Positions 21,893 through 33,273 of a stretch of 64,000 bases of DNA are shown here, one piece after another. Origin of the DNA: Aldrovandia affinis. Taxonomy: Eukaryota; Chordata; Actinopteri; Notacanthiformes; Halosauridae. The stretch is taken from the NCBI GenBank assembly GCA_029706075.1, contig JAINUG010000258.1, positions 1,107,001-1,171,000 of the forward strand. The letters run 5' to 3'. The position numbers were made by a program, and so were the translations under genes. Positions within the stretch are counted from its first letter, which is position 1. Each line of letters opens with the position of its first letter. The notes beneath the pieces are model-generated. The model worked only from the letters and a program-made list of their open reading frames with translations. It did not search any database and was not told the origin of the DNA.

Positions 21893-22843
21893 TCACATCT
21901 GTGATGACTTGATGAGCTTCATCCAGCATTCCCTTTTAAGCATTGCATTGTGAAGAGATGATTCGCACAGTCCTGTCTCCAGTTCGATGGACGATTTAAG
22001 GGTGATGTTAGGTCGACCTCTATGACAGGGAGAGTCTGGCATCCAAAGGAGGACACAACTGGCTGGCTCATTGTGCCGAATGATATGTCCGGCTAGCCGA
22101 ACATGATGCTGTCTGATGACACTTGAGATGTAGGGCAGGGCACCGTACAGGGCGGAGTTTGGAAGGTGGTCCTGCCAGGAAACATTCTGGACAGCACGCA
22201 ACATCCATGTGTAGGTACCATTGATGGACTTAGTGATCTTGCTGGTGAGGGCCCAAGACTCACACCCATAGAGGAGAATGGACTCCACGGATGTTTTAAA
22301 GATGTTAATTTTGGAGCTTTTACGGATTGAATATTGCCAAACATTCCAAAATGAGTGGAGAGCAGACCAAGCGTGAGCCTTCCTATATTCAACATTGTGG
22401 GTTGAGTTTGTGTAGGAGCCCAGGTATTTGAAGTCATCAACATTGTTGATCTTACTGCTATCAAGCGCTATGATGTCGCCAACGGTGGAGGGATTGAGGT
22501 GAATGTACTTCGTTTTTTTTGCATTAAGAGAGAAACTAATGGACTTGCAGCAAGTTTCAACTTTGTGGAGGAGAGATTCTGCATCTTGAAGGGTGTCAGC
22601 AAGCAGACTAATGTCATCAGCGTAATCTAGGTCAGAGAGGTGTTGAGCAGGATATCTACTACTTCTACAGCAAGTCAGAGTTAGACCATCAGTGTCGTTT
22701 ATTGCTATCCGCAGGGTGTAGTCCAAAACTATGATGAATAGATAGGGGGCAAGTGGATCACCCTGGAGAACGCTGGTGTTGATGAAAAATGAATCAGTTT
22801 TGCCTTCCGGACTGAGAACAACTGCACTTGTATCCTCATACAT
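21893..22843 (-). pseudogene. Reverse transcriptase C-terminal half of the RTE-like LINE
   Basis: An open frame of 316 codons with 'TSVLQGDPLAPYLFIIVLDY' (palm), 'LSDLDYADDISLLADTL' (catalytic YADD), 'LNAKKTKYIHLNP', then a long C-terminal region with 'SILLYGCESWALTSKI', 'YTWMLRAVQNVSW' and 'VRLAGHIIRHNEP'. The stop at 21,893 coincides with the end of the element next to the gypsy fragment. Confidence 0.8.
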
Positions 22844-23419
22844 AATTTTGATGGCATTTACAATTTCCTCCGGGATTCAGTAAGCATTCAAAATTTTAAA
22901 CATCGTGGGTCTGTTGATGGAATCGAATGCTTTGCGGAAGTCAGTGAATATTATTGCAGCTTCTTTCTGATGATTTCGAATTTCCTCAATTATTTGTCTG
23001 AGAGCAAGGATTTCTTGAAGAAGTAGATCTCAGAGGCCGAAAACCATTTTGGTTGGGGCGAAGGACCTTTTCCAACTCAGGAAGAATACGATTCAGCAAA
23101 AGACGGTTATAGATTTTTGCATCTGTTTGAGTTAGACTGATTCCCCGATAGTTGTCTGGGATGGTCAGATCACCTTTTTTCGGAACTGGCACAATGCTGG
23201 AGATGCCCCATTCAGGCGGGCGATTTCCTTCCAAGGTTGTATTACAGAAGTGTGTAAGACACTTCTTCAGTTTGGGAAGCCTCCAGACTTCAATAGGGAT
23301 GCTGTCCATACCAGGGGCCTTGCCAAGTTTAATTTGCTCGACAGCCGCATTGACCTTGGCTTTTGAAAATTTGCCGGTGGGAATGTTAGAGTTGGTTTTA
23401 AAGATTGGGTCAATTGTAC

Positions 23420-24188
23420 ATTTTACATTTAACATTTTAAGCATTTAGCAGACGCTCTTATCCAGAGCGACTTACAAGATGTGCATCAATACATGGTAGG
23501 AACAATCACAGTTAGCGCACGAGATCAGTGCAGGAATACAGCAATAGACATCATTGCAGGCATCTGCGTACCATACCTGTAACACCGGGAAGGAAAAGGT
23601 ATTTTACATTTTACAAAATGTACAATTTGTTTTTTTTGTTTTTTTTTTTTTAAGTAAAGAGTATAGTGTTGAACAAGTAGACAGTGGTGAAGACAATTTA
23701 GCTAGATGGACAGAGATCAGGGTAGTGGAGTCTGAAGAGGTGGGTTTGAGTCTCTTGCGGAAGATTGAAGTGATTCCGCAGTCCTGACCAATTGCGGGAG
23801 GTCGTTCCACCAACGAGGGACCAGGACAGAGAAGAGGCGAGACCGCGAGGAGCGGCTGCCAGGCGCCCGGAGGATGGGGCAGTCAGTCTGCCAGCGGAGG
23901 CGGAGCGGAGAGGTCTGGACGGGGTGTAGGGCGTGATGAGTGACTGGAGGTATGGGGGAGCAGTACCTCTGGCCGCTTGAAAAGCAAGCACCAGTGACTT
24001 GAATCTGATGCGTGCTGCGATGGGGAGCCAGTGCAGAGAGGAGAGTAGAGGGGTGACGTGGGTGAACTTCGGCTGGTTGAACACCAGGCGAGCAGCAGCG
24101 TTCTGGACTAGTTGCAGTGGCTTGATGGCACAGGCCGGAAGGCCTGCCAGCAAGGAGTTGCAGTAGTCCAGACGTGAGATCACATCAC
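23420..24188 (-). mobile_element. L2 LINE, 3' end only
   Basis: Inserted in the RTE-like LINE with a perfect 11-bp duplication 'gtcaattgtac' (23,409-23,419 and 24,189-24,199). The minus-strand frame at 24,183-23,698 is the L2 reverse transcriptase tail: 'SRLDYCNSLLAGLPACAIKP', 'LQLVQNAAARLVFNQPKF', 'LHWLPIAARIRFK'. The 3' UTR ends in the L2 tail 'gtcgctctggataagagcgt' and 'ctgctaaatgc', shared with the SINEs in this window. Confidence 0.9.
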
Positions 24189-25117
24189 GTCAATTGTACC
24201 TTGAGCATTGGTATTATTATCGGAATTCAGAAGGTTTTCAAAATGGGACTTCCATGAGGCCATTCAATCTTCACCTTGGATGAATACAGTGTTGGACCGC
24301 TTACCAGAGAGCTGTTTAACTAATTTCCAGGCACAATGCAAGTCACTAGTGAATTCACGTTTGTCAAAAGTACTAAGTATGTTGTTGACTCTAATGTCTT
24401 CTTGCTCGTCATACACGGCTCTGAGGTTGGACTGAGTAGCAGGGAGATCATCGATTGTGGAAGCTAGCACATTGGTCATAGCTAAGTTAACTGGGCTAGT
24501 GCAAACAAGGTTGGGAGGCAGTTTAGTTTGAGACGGAAGGATTGACTTCCCAATTTTCACACATGTATCAACGAAGTTGCCATAGGACTGGACATCAGTG
24601 TCCATAGAGAACCACTCATCTGAAATATGGTCCTCAATTGCAGATGCAAGATTTTGATCCGTAGTCATGGCGGCCCAATTTAGCTTCAAGCGAGCAGATG
24701 GTTTTGCAGAATGAAGGCTGGGCCTAACCTTAGCACAGACAATGCGGTGGTCGGAACCGATCAGATCAGAGGTGGAATATGCTTGGGAATCTTGGATGAT
24801 ATTTCTCCGTCATTTACGACAGAGAATGAAGTCAATCTGTGATAGGAACTTATTAGGTGAGCAATGAGTCCAGAGTTTCTTTGACAATTTCTGAAACATT
24901 GTATTGGTGATAAGAAGGTTATTTTGGTTAACAAATTCAGTGAGAAATTGACCATTTCGGTTAGTAGCAGGATGGTAGGAAAACGTCCTTGCTACATGGG
25001 CGTTGAAGACACCACCAATAAGAAGGAGGGCATGCTGGGGAATGGAGGCGATAGTTTCATTGAGATGCTCAAAAAAATTGGTAATAGATGGTAATCACCA
25101 CATATAAGCAACCATAG

Positions 25118-25255
25118 TTGTGGATAGCGGCAGCTTTTTGCGGCAGCCTCACCTTCCTAGCCTCACTGAACGAAGATTTAGTGGACAAAGACATAGGAGT
25201 CTACCTGCAGGAGTCCACCGAGGGGGGCCAGCTAGTGAGTGCTCGCCGCACGGTA
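25118..25255 (+). other. Possible orphan exon
   Basis: A plus-strand stretch between an acceptor-like 'aagcaaccatag' and a strong donor-like 'gtaagtat' at 25,253. One frame is open across it: 'AAAFCGSLTFLASLNEDLVD', then 'KDIGVYLQESTEGGQLVSAR'. I do not recognise the protein. It is squeezed between the 5' end of the RTE-like LINE and an L2, so it may be a host exon trapped between insertions or coincidence. Confidence 0.28.
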
Positions 25256-25261
25256 AGTATC

Positions 25262-26372
25262 ATAATTTTGTATCTCCCTTCCCCTCTGTGCCTAAACCAT
25301 CCTCACCTGCTCCCACTGTCCTTGTCCGTCGCAACCTCCACTCTCTCTCCCCCGCTGCCCTGTCAGCTACTGTTCTATCTTCCCTTCCCCCTAATGATGC
25401 CTTCTCTCACCTACCTGCTGAGGAGGCATCGTCCACACTACTTTCCTCTCTCTCCTCCTCCTTTGACTCACACTGTCCTCTATCCACTAAACCTGCATGC
25501 CTCCGACCCCCGCCCTCTGGCTAACCGACTCCATTCAGGCTAACTGACTGAAAGCGGCAGAAAGGAAATGGAGAAAATCCAAATCCCCTGTAACTCTTGA
25601 CTGTTCTCCACACACTCCTCGCTCCCTTCTCCTCTAACCTCTCCTCTGCTAAGTCTGCATTTTTCCTTTCCAAAATTCAATCTTCAGTTTCTAACCCTCG
25701 TAAACTCTACGTTTTCCTCTCTCCTCACACCTCCTCCTCCCCCAACCCCCTTCCTCTCTAACCGCGGATGACTTCATATCCTTCTTTCACGAGAAGGTCG
25801 ATGCTATTCGCAACTCCTTCCCCCCATCCTCTCCCTCACCCATCTCGCTACCTAAACCTCTCACCCCTCTGTCCTCCTTCTCGCCCCTCCCTGACTCAGA
25901 CATCCTTCAACTTGTCCTCTCCCACCGTCTCACTACCTGCCCTCTTGATCCCATTCCTTCCCCCCTCTTCATGTCCATTGCTATGGACATCCTTCCCTTT
26001 GTCTCCAATGTCATTAACTCCTCTCTTTCCTCTGGTTCTGTCCCCTCTTCCCTCAAATGCGCTCATGTTGTCCTCCTCCTCAAAAATCCCTCTCTGAATC
26101 CTGCTGTTATTTCAAACTACCGACCTCTCTCTCCTCCCATTCCTTTCCAAAACGTTAGAGCGGGCTGTCTATAACCAACTGTCTGCTCATCTCTTACAGA
26201 ATGACCTGCTTCATCCCAACCAATCTGGGTTCAGAGCAGGCCACTCCACAGAGACTGCTCTCCTTGCAGTCACTGAGGCTCTTCATGGGGCTAAGTCCCA
26301 ATCCCTTAGCGCCATCCTCCTCCTCCTCGACCTGTCGGCGGCATTCGACACCGTGGACCACCAGATCCTGCA
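25262..26372 (+). mobile_element. L2 LINE fragment (linker and start of reverse transcriptase)
   Basis: Same family as the element at the right edge of the window: 'PAPTVLVRRNLHSLSPAALS' corresponds to 'PAPTVLVRRNLRTLSPAALS' there. It continues with 'NLSSAKSAFFLSKIQSSVSN' and the reverse transcriptase start, readable across frames as 'NQSGFRAGHSTETALLAVTE' and 'LLLLDLSAAFDTVDHQIL' up to 26,370. Multiple frameshifts and a stop at the 'PPPSG' position show it is old. Both ends are truncated. Confidence 0.85.
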
Positions 26373-26715
26373 TATAGCAGGATGTGTCGCTAACCTCTTA
26401 GGTTCCTGTCGACAGGAAGGAGGAAGCCTTGGGCGCGTGTCTCTTCCAAGTCACACGATGACAAGCCCTCACTTTTTAACACACTGCCGCCTCGCGGAGA
26501 CACACTGCTTAGCTGCCGGAGGAGAGACAAAGCGAGTGTACTTTCTGTTCACTTAACTGCAGGCACCCAGACGAACTAGAGGGGTCGCTGGAGAGCGACG
26601 AGAACACAGAACTTAGTCCAACCTAAACCCCCTATATCCCCGGGTGAGGCTAGCCAATGCCTCGCCCATGTGGATCTCCGGCCGTGGTTGGAAACGGCCC
26701 AGCTGGGATTTGAAC
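26373..26715 (-). repeat. SINE-like dispersed repeat
   Basis: Read on the minus strand it starts with a B-box-like 'gttcaaatccc', then 'agctgggccgtttccaacca', 'tggctagcctcacccgggga' and GC-rich sequence to 26,373. It contains a perfect 16-bp palindrome 'ttcctgtcgacaggaa' at 26,402-26,417. It directly abuts the truncated L2. I believe it is a known fish repeat type from memory, but no A box is visible and the class is uncertain. Confidence 0.4.
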
Positions 26716-28488
26716 GTCTGCATTTCATTTCTGATTAATGTTTCATTTTATTTTTGAGAAAATAGATAAAAATCTATTAAATCAATTAAAACATTTCCCA
26801 ATCGCCTTTGTTTCAATATCATGAGTAGCCCATATAGATAAAGTTAGAAGCTCCACCAATTTTAATTTAATTATTAGAAACATGGACCGTCATGCAACAG
26901 TGCCCTCGGAGAGAAAAGGTCGGGAGTGCTCTGCTAATGAGGCTGTTCAAGTGAATTGAATTACTTTATTTGAACTCTCAGCGGTAAAAAAAAAATGTAA
27001 AAGCAAGATGGACCAATAAACATGATCGGGAGGAAGTGGAGGAGCAGACACAAGAATTGATCATTTTAAATGACACAGCTTCCCAAAGTTCAGACGAAGC
27101 GCCCTGGGCGGCAGGTAACAATTGAATGTAACCAAAATTTAATGTAACCACCTGTTTTTTTTTTTTTTTTCATACATGTTTTTATTTGATTTTTGTAGGC
27201 AGAACAAGGTAACAATGTACAAGCATACAATCAGTTTGAAATATTCCACCTACCATACTCTCCCCCTCCCACAGAGAAAATACCAGCCCCCCTTGTCATC
27301 TCGTGCGAAAAAAAAACCACCTGGTATTTTTATTTTTTTAAGTAGGCTTGCATTTGGTTAGTTAGCTAATGTTGTTAGTTGGAAATTCCCAAGTTTAACT
27401 AAAATATTTAGATAAATCAGCTAGCTAACTACATGCTGCTACTGCTTTATGAAATTCTATGCTATATTTCTCACTGCTGTTCATCTGCTAGATGCCACCA
27501 GCAATCCGAAATGTATCGACTCTCCTTCCAGCTCACTTGGGTTGTCAAGTAATTTACAGTAGGCTACCTCACATCTTAATCTTTATCAAACTTGAGTTTT
27601 AAGTATAGACTAAATTGTAGCCTAAGTCAGCCACTTCATTTGCAGAACGGATTGCAGTTGACTGCGTGAATTGATGTGCAGCCTAAATGCATCTATTTCC
27701 AATCACTCTGTATAGTTGGTGGTCTGATGATGATGGTCATTCATTGTGCCTGTCGCTCTGACTTGAATGGATTTTGAATTGAACATCAACTTAAATTTAG
27801 CCTACTTCTCAAATGTAACAGAAATGCAGGAAATTAACTCAATGTAAACAAAAATGTAACTGCTGGTTATAAGAAATCCTTTACATTAAAGTAGAAATTT
27901 GGTATTTAAAAATGCATTGGATTTTTTTCTCCCCATAGCGTCATTTTGCCATACCCTATGTTTTGGCAATTGGCAATTACGCCACTGCTGCTAACAATGG
28001 TTTAGACCAATATTTTAAGGGATGCCCCAAGAGTCAGTGGGTATTTCGAACCCTGCTGTTAGTAGGCTATTGGAATAATGAATGATACATGAAATAGGAA
28101 TAGAAAATCTACTAATGCAAATTAATGGCTAACAGTATTCCTTCAAATATTTCTGTTTAATAATCGTCTTTTTTTAATGTGAATGCTCAGTTTGGGCAAG
28201 GATCAGCTCGGAAGTATCTTGGCTATATTTGGTGTATCCAGACTGTCTGGGGGGGGAGGGAGGGTGGCAAATACACTCGGCGAAAGACCCTGCAAACTTC
28301 AGATGTGTTCCTTATTTTTTTGTGCATGAGGTGGCAACTCTACCTTGGGGGCTTCTTTGGGGTGCAATGGCTGATTGTAAGGCTTTTGTTGGCCAGTAAA
28401 GTAGTAGTAGTTAGGCCTAGTTGTTAATGTTAGTGGTCATGGCTTCAGGCAGTTGATTTACCTACTACTTCTGACTTTTCATTTTTAT
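26716..28488. other. Unassigned sequence
   Basis: AT-rich, with a 20-bp T run at 27,150-27,170. Its frames are short and motif-free. I see no gene, RNA or element end. Confidence 0.45.
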
Positions 28489-28945
28489 TTACACTAAAAT
28501 TTGGAATCACCCAGAGATGTTCATGCTTTTCAAAGTCAAATTGATCAAAAGTCAAGACATTAATATTACAAATTACTATTATTGTTTGAAAACTGCTTTT
28601 TAATTCAATCTTCACATATGAGTGCATAGCCCCATTTTCAGTAGCAATTACTCCATTGTACTAACAACACACTGTGACCTCAACTTTAAAGGAATATGCC
28701 GAGATTTGGGGAAATAAGATTACTTGCCATCTTACCCGTAGTCAGACGAGAAGATGGTAAGATGGCGAATAATCTTATTTCCCAAAAATCTCGGCATATT
28801 CCTTTAAGTAATCGTGCTAATGCGCTAATTTGGTACTTGAAAAAAACATGCGTCAACTATAATTGACTAATCCGTAATCAGTGGCTAAAGTCATAGAAAC
28901 TACCTCAAAATCCTCAATGATTCCAAACTTTTGAACGCTAGTATA
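28489..28945. mobile_element. Non-autonomous Tc1/mariner element with a nested palindrome
   Basis: The left end 'tacactaaaatttggaatca' and the complement of the right end 'tactagcgttcaaaagtttg' (then 'gaatca') form degenerate inverted repeats with TA at each edge. The interior resembles the non-coding part of a Tc1 family common in fish. No transposase remains. A 120-bp palindromic MITE is inserted at 28,685-28,807. Confidence 0.55.
28685..28807. repeat. Near-perfect 120-bp palindrome (foldback MITE)
   Basis: The left arm 'ttaaaggaatatgccgagat' continues 'ttggggaaataagatta...', and the right arm ends '...aatctcggcatattccttta'. Both arms include 'ccatcttacc'/'ggtaagatgg' and pair over about 50 bp with a loop of about 18 bp near 28,735-28,751. 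Transcription on either strand would form a long hairpin. The TTTAAAGG ends suggest a TTAA- or TA-targeting element. Confidence 0.8.
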
Positions 28946-28960
28946 TTTATTTTTATTATT

Positions 28961-29704
28961 GACTTTTTAATTTTATTTCAACTAGACAATAGTCTACTTA
29001 TTACAGAGGTTACTCTTGCTTCAAGAGCTTACTCTTAAATTGAAATGAAGGTAAGAAATGTAAAACAGTAAAGTAACCGTAAAGTACTTTTGAATGTTAA
29101 AGGCCCAGTCTGTAATTAAGTTAAATGACAAAAATGAGTTTGGCACCCTCTTTTTTTCTTCCTTTTCTGTGGACTGTACCCTCAACTAAACTCACTGAAT
29201 CTATTCTCTTCAATGGGTGAAAGAGGTGGAGTACCCCCCTGTGACCATCATTTTTAAGTGTTGTTCTATGTTGTACACTAAACCAGTGTATGTGACACAT
29301 TAAACATTAATTATATTAGCTTCTGGAAGTTGCCCTAAATAAAGTTGGTTTAATGCCATTGTCTGACTTTTTTCAATCTTATTTCAAGTAGGTCATGGTC
29401 TTAAATCTAGGACAGTATCCTTATTACAGAGCTTACAATAAGTTAAATACTCTTGAATTCAAATGAAATGGATGACAAGAACAGTAAAAAAATGCTACTT
29501 TTGAGAATTACAGGCTTAGTATGAGACAAACGCACGCCCTAATACTAAATTGCTCAAAATGAGTTTTCTCAGCTATTTTCAAGATCTCTTTTATCTTATT
29601 TCAAGAAATCTTAGCAAGTGAATTTTCACTAGTTCTTATTTCTAGCAAAAAATACACTGTATTTATATATTTTTTTCTCATTTTTGAAGTCATTTTTTGC
29701 AGTG
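28961..29704. mobile_element. MITE right end with an internal diverged duplication
   Basis: The right end 'tcattttttgcagtgta' at about 29,690-29,706 mirrors the left end of the MITE at 12,862. Two segments (about 28,961-29,130 and 29,364-29,530) share an ordered set of motifs: 'gactttttaattttatttca'/'gacttttttcaatcttattt', 'ttattacaga', 'aaatgaa' and 'gtactttt'/'gctacttt'. They are direct copies about 400 bp apart, heavily diverged. No coding. Confidence 0.45.
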
Positions 29705-29879
29705 TATAATAGGTGTTAGCGTACCCCTAGGAGGGAGGATTCAGTCAGCTGGATTAGCATTTTTTAAACCAATTTTAAACCCATGTTTTTTTCCACCTAT
29801 TCGAAGAGGCCCACGTCCTGTCAATTGCAGAGACAAGCACACACTCTCCTGCAAAATATGTGCTGCTAATCATTCTCTG

Positions 29880-31112
29880 GACTCACTGATACGGGCTGAG
29901 CCTGGCCATCTGCTCCTGGTCCATCACCTCATCCGGAGTCCCGCTGGAGAGCTTGGCAGACCATTTCCCGAGCACGCTGGTCAGCATCTTCATGAGCTCC
30001 TTCACATCACCCTCAATCACCCTGATCTCCATCCTTAACGTTCCTTTTTCTACTACAATATTGAAAAGCCTTCTTAAGATTACTTTTTGCATCTTGGGAA
30101 ATTTTCATTTCAAACCGCCTTTTAGCTGATCTTATTTCCTTTTTAGCCTTAGCCCGCATATTACAATAATCAAACTTGTTTCTCTCTGAGTTATCCGTTT
30201 TATATACTCTGTACAGTCACTTCTTATGCTGCAAAATCTCCCGTAAAGATTTAGTCATCCACTGCAGAGTTTTTTCCTTCTATTTTTAATTACTTTGGGG
30301 ATGTATTTACACTGTACATCTACAATAACCCTTTTAAATATAGTCCATTTTTCAGTCACAGTTCTGCAATCTAGAAGTTTTAGCCAATCTATATTACTTA
30401 AATTCTCTCTCATTTTATTAAAGTCATCTCGTCTAAAATAAAAAATTCAAGAGTTGGAGGAGGCTGTCTTAACTTGCCAAAAAATATCAAAAATAACTGC
30501 ACTGTGGTCACTTGCCCCTATTGGTTCTCCTACCTCTGTGCTGCAAATTCTATCAGGATTGTTACACAAAACCAGATCCAGTATTGAGTAACAGACTACC
30601 AAAAAGCAATCATTGACCATATCTAAAAACTCCTCTTCACATTTGCCCTGACCTGTCACTATCTCCCAATTAATATAGGGGTAATTGAAGTCGCCCATTA
30701 TTATCATCTCTCCTTCAGCACAGGTTTGTTTTATGTTACCAAAGAGCGTACTATTTATGTTACTGTTTGAAGCTGGAGGTCTATAGCATACTCCTATATT
30801 AAGGCCCTTCTCATGATTTCCCAGTAATCTAATCCAGATGTCCTCACAAGAAACGAATGAGTTAATGCCTGGAATTTCCTGCACATTAAGATTGCCTTTC
30901 ACATAAACGGCCACTCCCCCTCATCTTTTATTGATCCTAAACAATTTGTACCCCTCTACATTATATTCATCCCCATCCGCTGCACCAAGCCATGTTTCAG
31001 TAATCCCAACAATGTCATAACCCCCATTCAACATGACAGCCTCCAGTTCCAAAAATTAATTTTTTATGCTTCTCACATTTAAACACATGAACTTTAGAGC
31101 CTTACTCACACT
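29880..31112 (-). mobile_element. CR1-type LINE fragment: endonuclease and linker
   Basis: The minus-strand endonuclease is readable from about 31,100: 'GGYDIVGITETWLGAADGDE' (catalytic Glu), then the open frame 30,914-30,447 with 'VAVYVKGNLNVQEIPGINSF', 'LNIGVCYRPPASNSNINSTL', 'EMIIMGDFNYPYINWE' and 'EPIGASDHSAVIFDI'. A linker with 'AKAKKEIRSAKRRFEMKISQ' follows to about 30,060. The reverse transcriptase is missing. Stops near 30,920 and 31,050 inactivate it. The end toward 29,880 is uncertain. Confidence 0.75.
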
Positions 31113-31589
31113 TACATTGTCCTTCCCCTCCACACATAACTGTGCCGAACCACCTCCATTCACATTATGATCTCAAAAATATTTATTAATTATATCCTCA
31201 GATTTATTATACTCTGTCCTGGTGCATGAATGAAGGAGCATGAATGAATCCTATGATTTCTGATTAGAGGTAGAAGTGATAAATCACTTAACCCAGAGTT
31301 CTTCAATGTGGTAGATAGTGTAGTCCACTAGGGTTACTTCACTAGAATGCTTTAACATACTATGAATAGCCAGTGTCTCCACCTGGGAACTGCAGCTCAA
31401 TTTCTTTCACACACATGCACACACACACACTGGAGAGACTTGGGTCACTCTGTTTTCATGAATATATAATCTAGGTCTATAAGTGTTGAACATCCTAAAT
31501 ATTTTCAGAAAATAAAGCTCAAGCACCAATGAGATAAGATAGCATTTGTGTGTGACATCATTTGCATAGTTTATGGATTTTTTTTTTTA

Positions 31590-32576
31590 AACACTGAAAT
31601 TTGACATACCAGGTATGACCAACTTGTACAGACAAGTCTGACCCAAGTCAAACAATATGTTTTTTTCTGTCTGACTGAAAACACAAGATATGCCCGCACA
31701 AAATATTATCAATAGTACCTGACAACTAAAGACATTTTTTTCTTTTTTCTTTAAATCTTTCGTTTCATCTGTAATTACACTAAAAACCTCACTTTCTTTT
31801 ACTTCTTATTATTTCACTTTGTACCATCTCAGCTAAGCCCTCAAGAACTTTGTTCTGGATTTGGTGGCTTGTGTACCTAGCATTGCCACATGTGTTCATC
31901 CTTTTCTCTATGAGAGGGACATGCTTTGCTATTTCTTCTGATTGTAAAAAAATTACCCTTGTTGTGAGTCATCATACTGGGCATGTGACTGACTGCCTGG
32001 TAGATGCTCTGACCCAGTGGTGGTAGACTGGGTCCTTGTGAAGTCTGACCAGATTGATAATAACAATTGTTCGTTTTGACTTCAAGTACGAAAATCAAAC
32101 TGAGTTAATGGATTTAAAATTGCTAAATGTTAACTTGCTGAACACTGACATCTGTACTAGTTACCCCACATTAGCTAAACACTTGTATATACTGTAACTT
32201 ACGACACTGCACTGTATATGCGTGGCGTGTATTACTAGCACAGATGTAAACATAATGTTAGTCTAAATTGGGAACCAATCTCTCTTATCTGATTAACTGT
32301 CAAATTGCTAATATGCATCTGCCCAGCGACTTTCATAAAAGTTGTTCAGGAAACCTAAACCCGATGCAAGTTTTATTTAAAACTTACTTCAACATATGGT
32401 GCTTTCGCCGCAGGTCTGTTTCAGTCGCTCGCTTGACTCATGAGCTGTGGAAATATTCTCTCTTCCTCTTCCTCGATTTGAAAAAGGCACCGCTGGATGT
32501 CAAAATAAAATCTTCTTTCAACAAGAGGTGAAATGAGACATCAATCAGCATCAAACTGCTACTGATAGGGTCAGCT
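31590..32576 (-). mobile_element. Internally deleted copy of the TTF-finger hAT element
   Basis: The minus strand from 32,576 to about 31,960 matches 43,975-44,905 and 45,665-45,710 on the plus strand, an inverted copy ('gcagtttgatgctgattgac' versus 'gtagcagtttgatgctgatt'). At 31,957 it jumps to sequence matching 46,795 onward ('acaacaagggt'), so about 1.1 kb of the coding core is deleted. It ends with 'GLAEMVQSEIIRS'-type sequence at 31,815-31,860. It lacks the L2 found in the other copy, which shows that L2 to be a later insertion. Confidence 0.75.
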
Positions 32577-33246
32577 GGGTGTAATGCCGAATCAGTAACT
32601 TTTTAACAAGATTTCCGAAGCTGTAGAAGATGCAAAACTCACTGAGACAAATATATAGCAGTCTGCCTCAAATTAATTCCCATAGGACTTTTCCGGGAGT
32701 AGAACCAGCTCCATATTCTATGAAAGAACAACACAACATTTACAGTATCTGCTATATTTGAATGTTATTGTGATCTACACCCACACCTATTCACACATAC
32801 ACACTGGTCCCTTTAATGGGGTTTGGCCAAGAAAGAGTCAATTTGACTCCAAGTAGCCATCAGCCTACTGTTCAGACAGTTGAAGTAATATTACTCAGAG
32901 CAGGAAGGAAGGCAGAGATTTTCACACTGCCCTAGAGGGGCATACATTGTTTTGTTTTGTCTTTTCACCAGGCATTACATTGCCCACTCTGTGAAATTCT
33001 GTGAAATAGTATCCATTAGTCCATGTTCTTCTCCAAGGGTGTTGAGCACTATCTTAAAATGATTTCATATAGCCCTTTCCAGATTATACATGAAACCTTA
33101 ATAGTAAGGTTTTTTTTGTGTGTTTTTTTTGTTATTGTTTATGTTTCGATAAGGACATCACATTGAAATGCATTCAAGCATTATACAAATAAAAATAAAA
33201 ACATTTTCATAGTAGAAGCTCCTGAACAAGACTGACTTGTTATTGA
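32577..33246. other. Unassigned sequence
   Basis: No gene or element end identified. An 'atacaaataaaaataaaaac' A-rich patch lies at 33,183-33,202, just left of the RTE-like LINE. Confidence 0.4.
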
Positions 33247-33273
33247 TGCCTTCCCCCGTGTTGCTACCTTGTT

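Larger units (their letters stand above)
21893..25098 (-). mobile_element. Non-LTR retrotransposon, RTE-like, split by an L2
   Basis: Minus strand: a partial endonuclease at 25,098-24,690 ('LLIGGVFNAHVARTF', 'FLSQIDFILCRK', 'IGSDHRIVCAKVR'), a linker at 24,689-24,264, the reverse transcriptase start at 23,408-22,986 ('KLGKAPGMDSIPIEVWRLPK', 'IVPVPKKGDLTIPDNYRG'), and the rest at 22,843-21,893. An L2 (23,420-24,188) lies between linker and reverse transcriptase, with an 11-bp duplication. The endonuclease starts mid-domain, so the copy is 5'-truncated. A stop and frameshifts near 24,810 and 22,870-23,030 make it inactive. Clade assignment is tentative. Confidence 0.75.

Noticed and set aside
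24208..24435. Plus-strand frame in the RTE-like LINE
   Set aside because: Antisense shadow of the LINE linker region.
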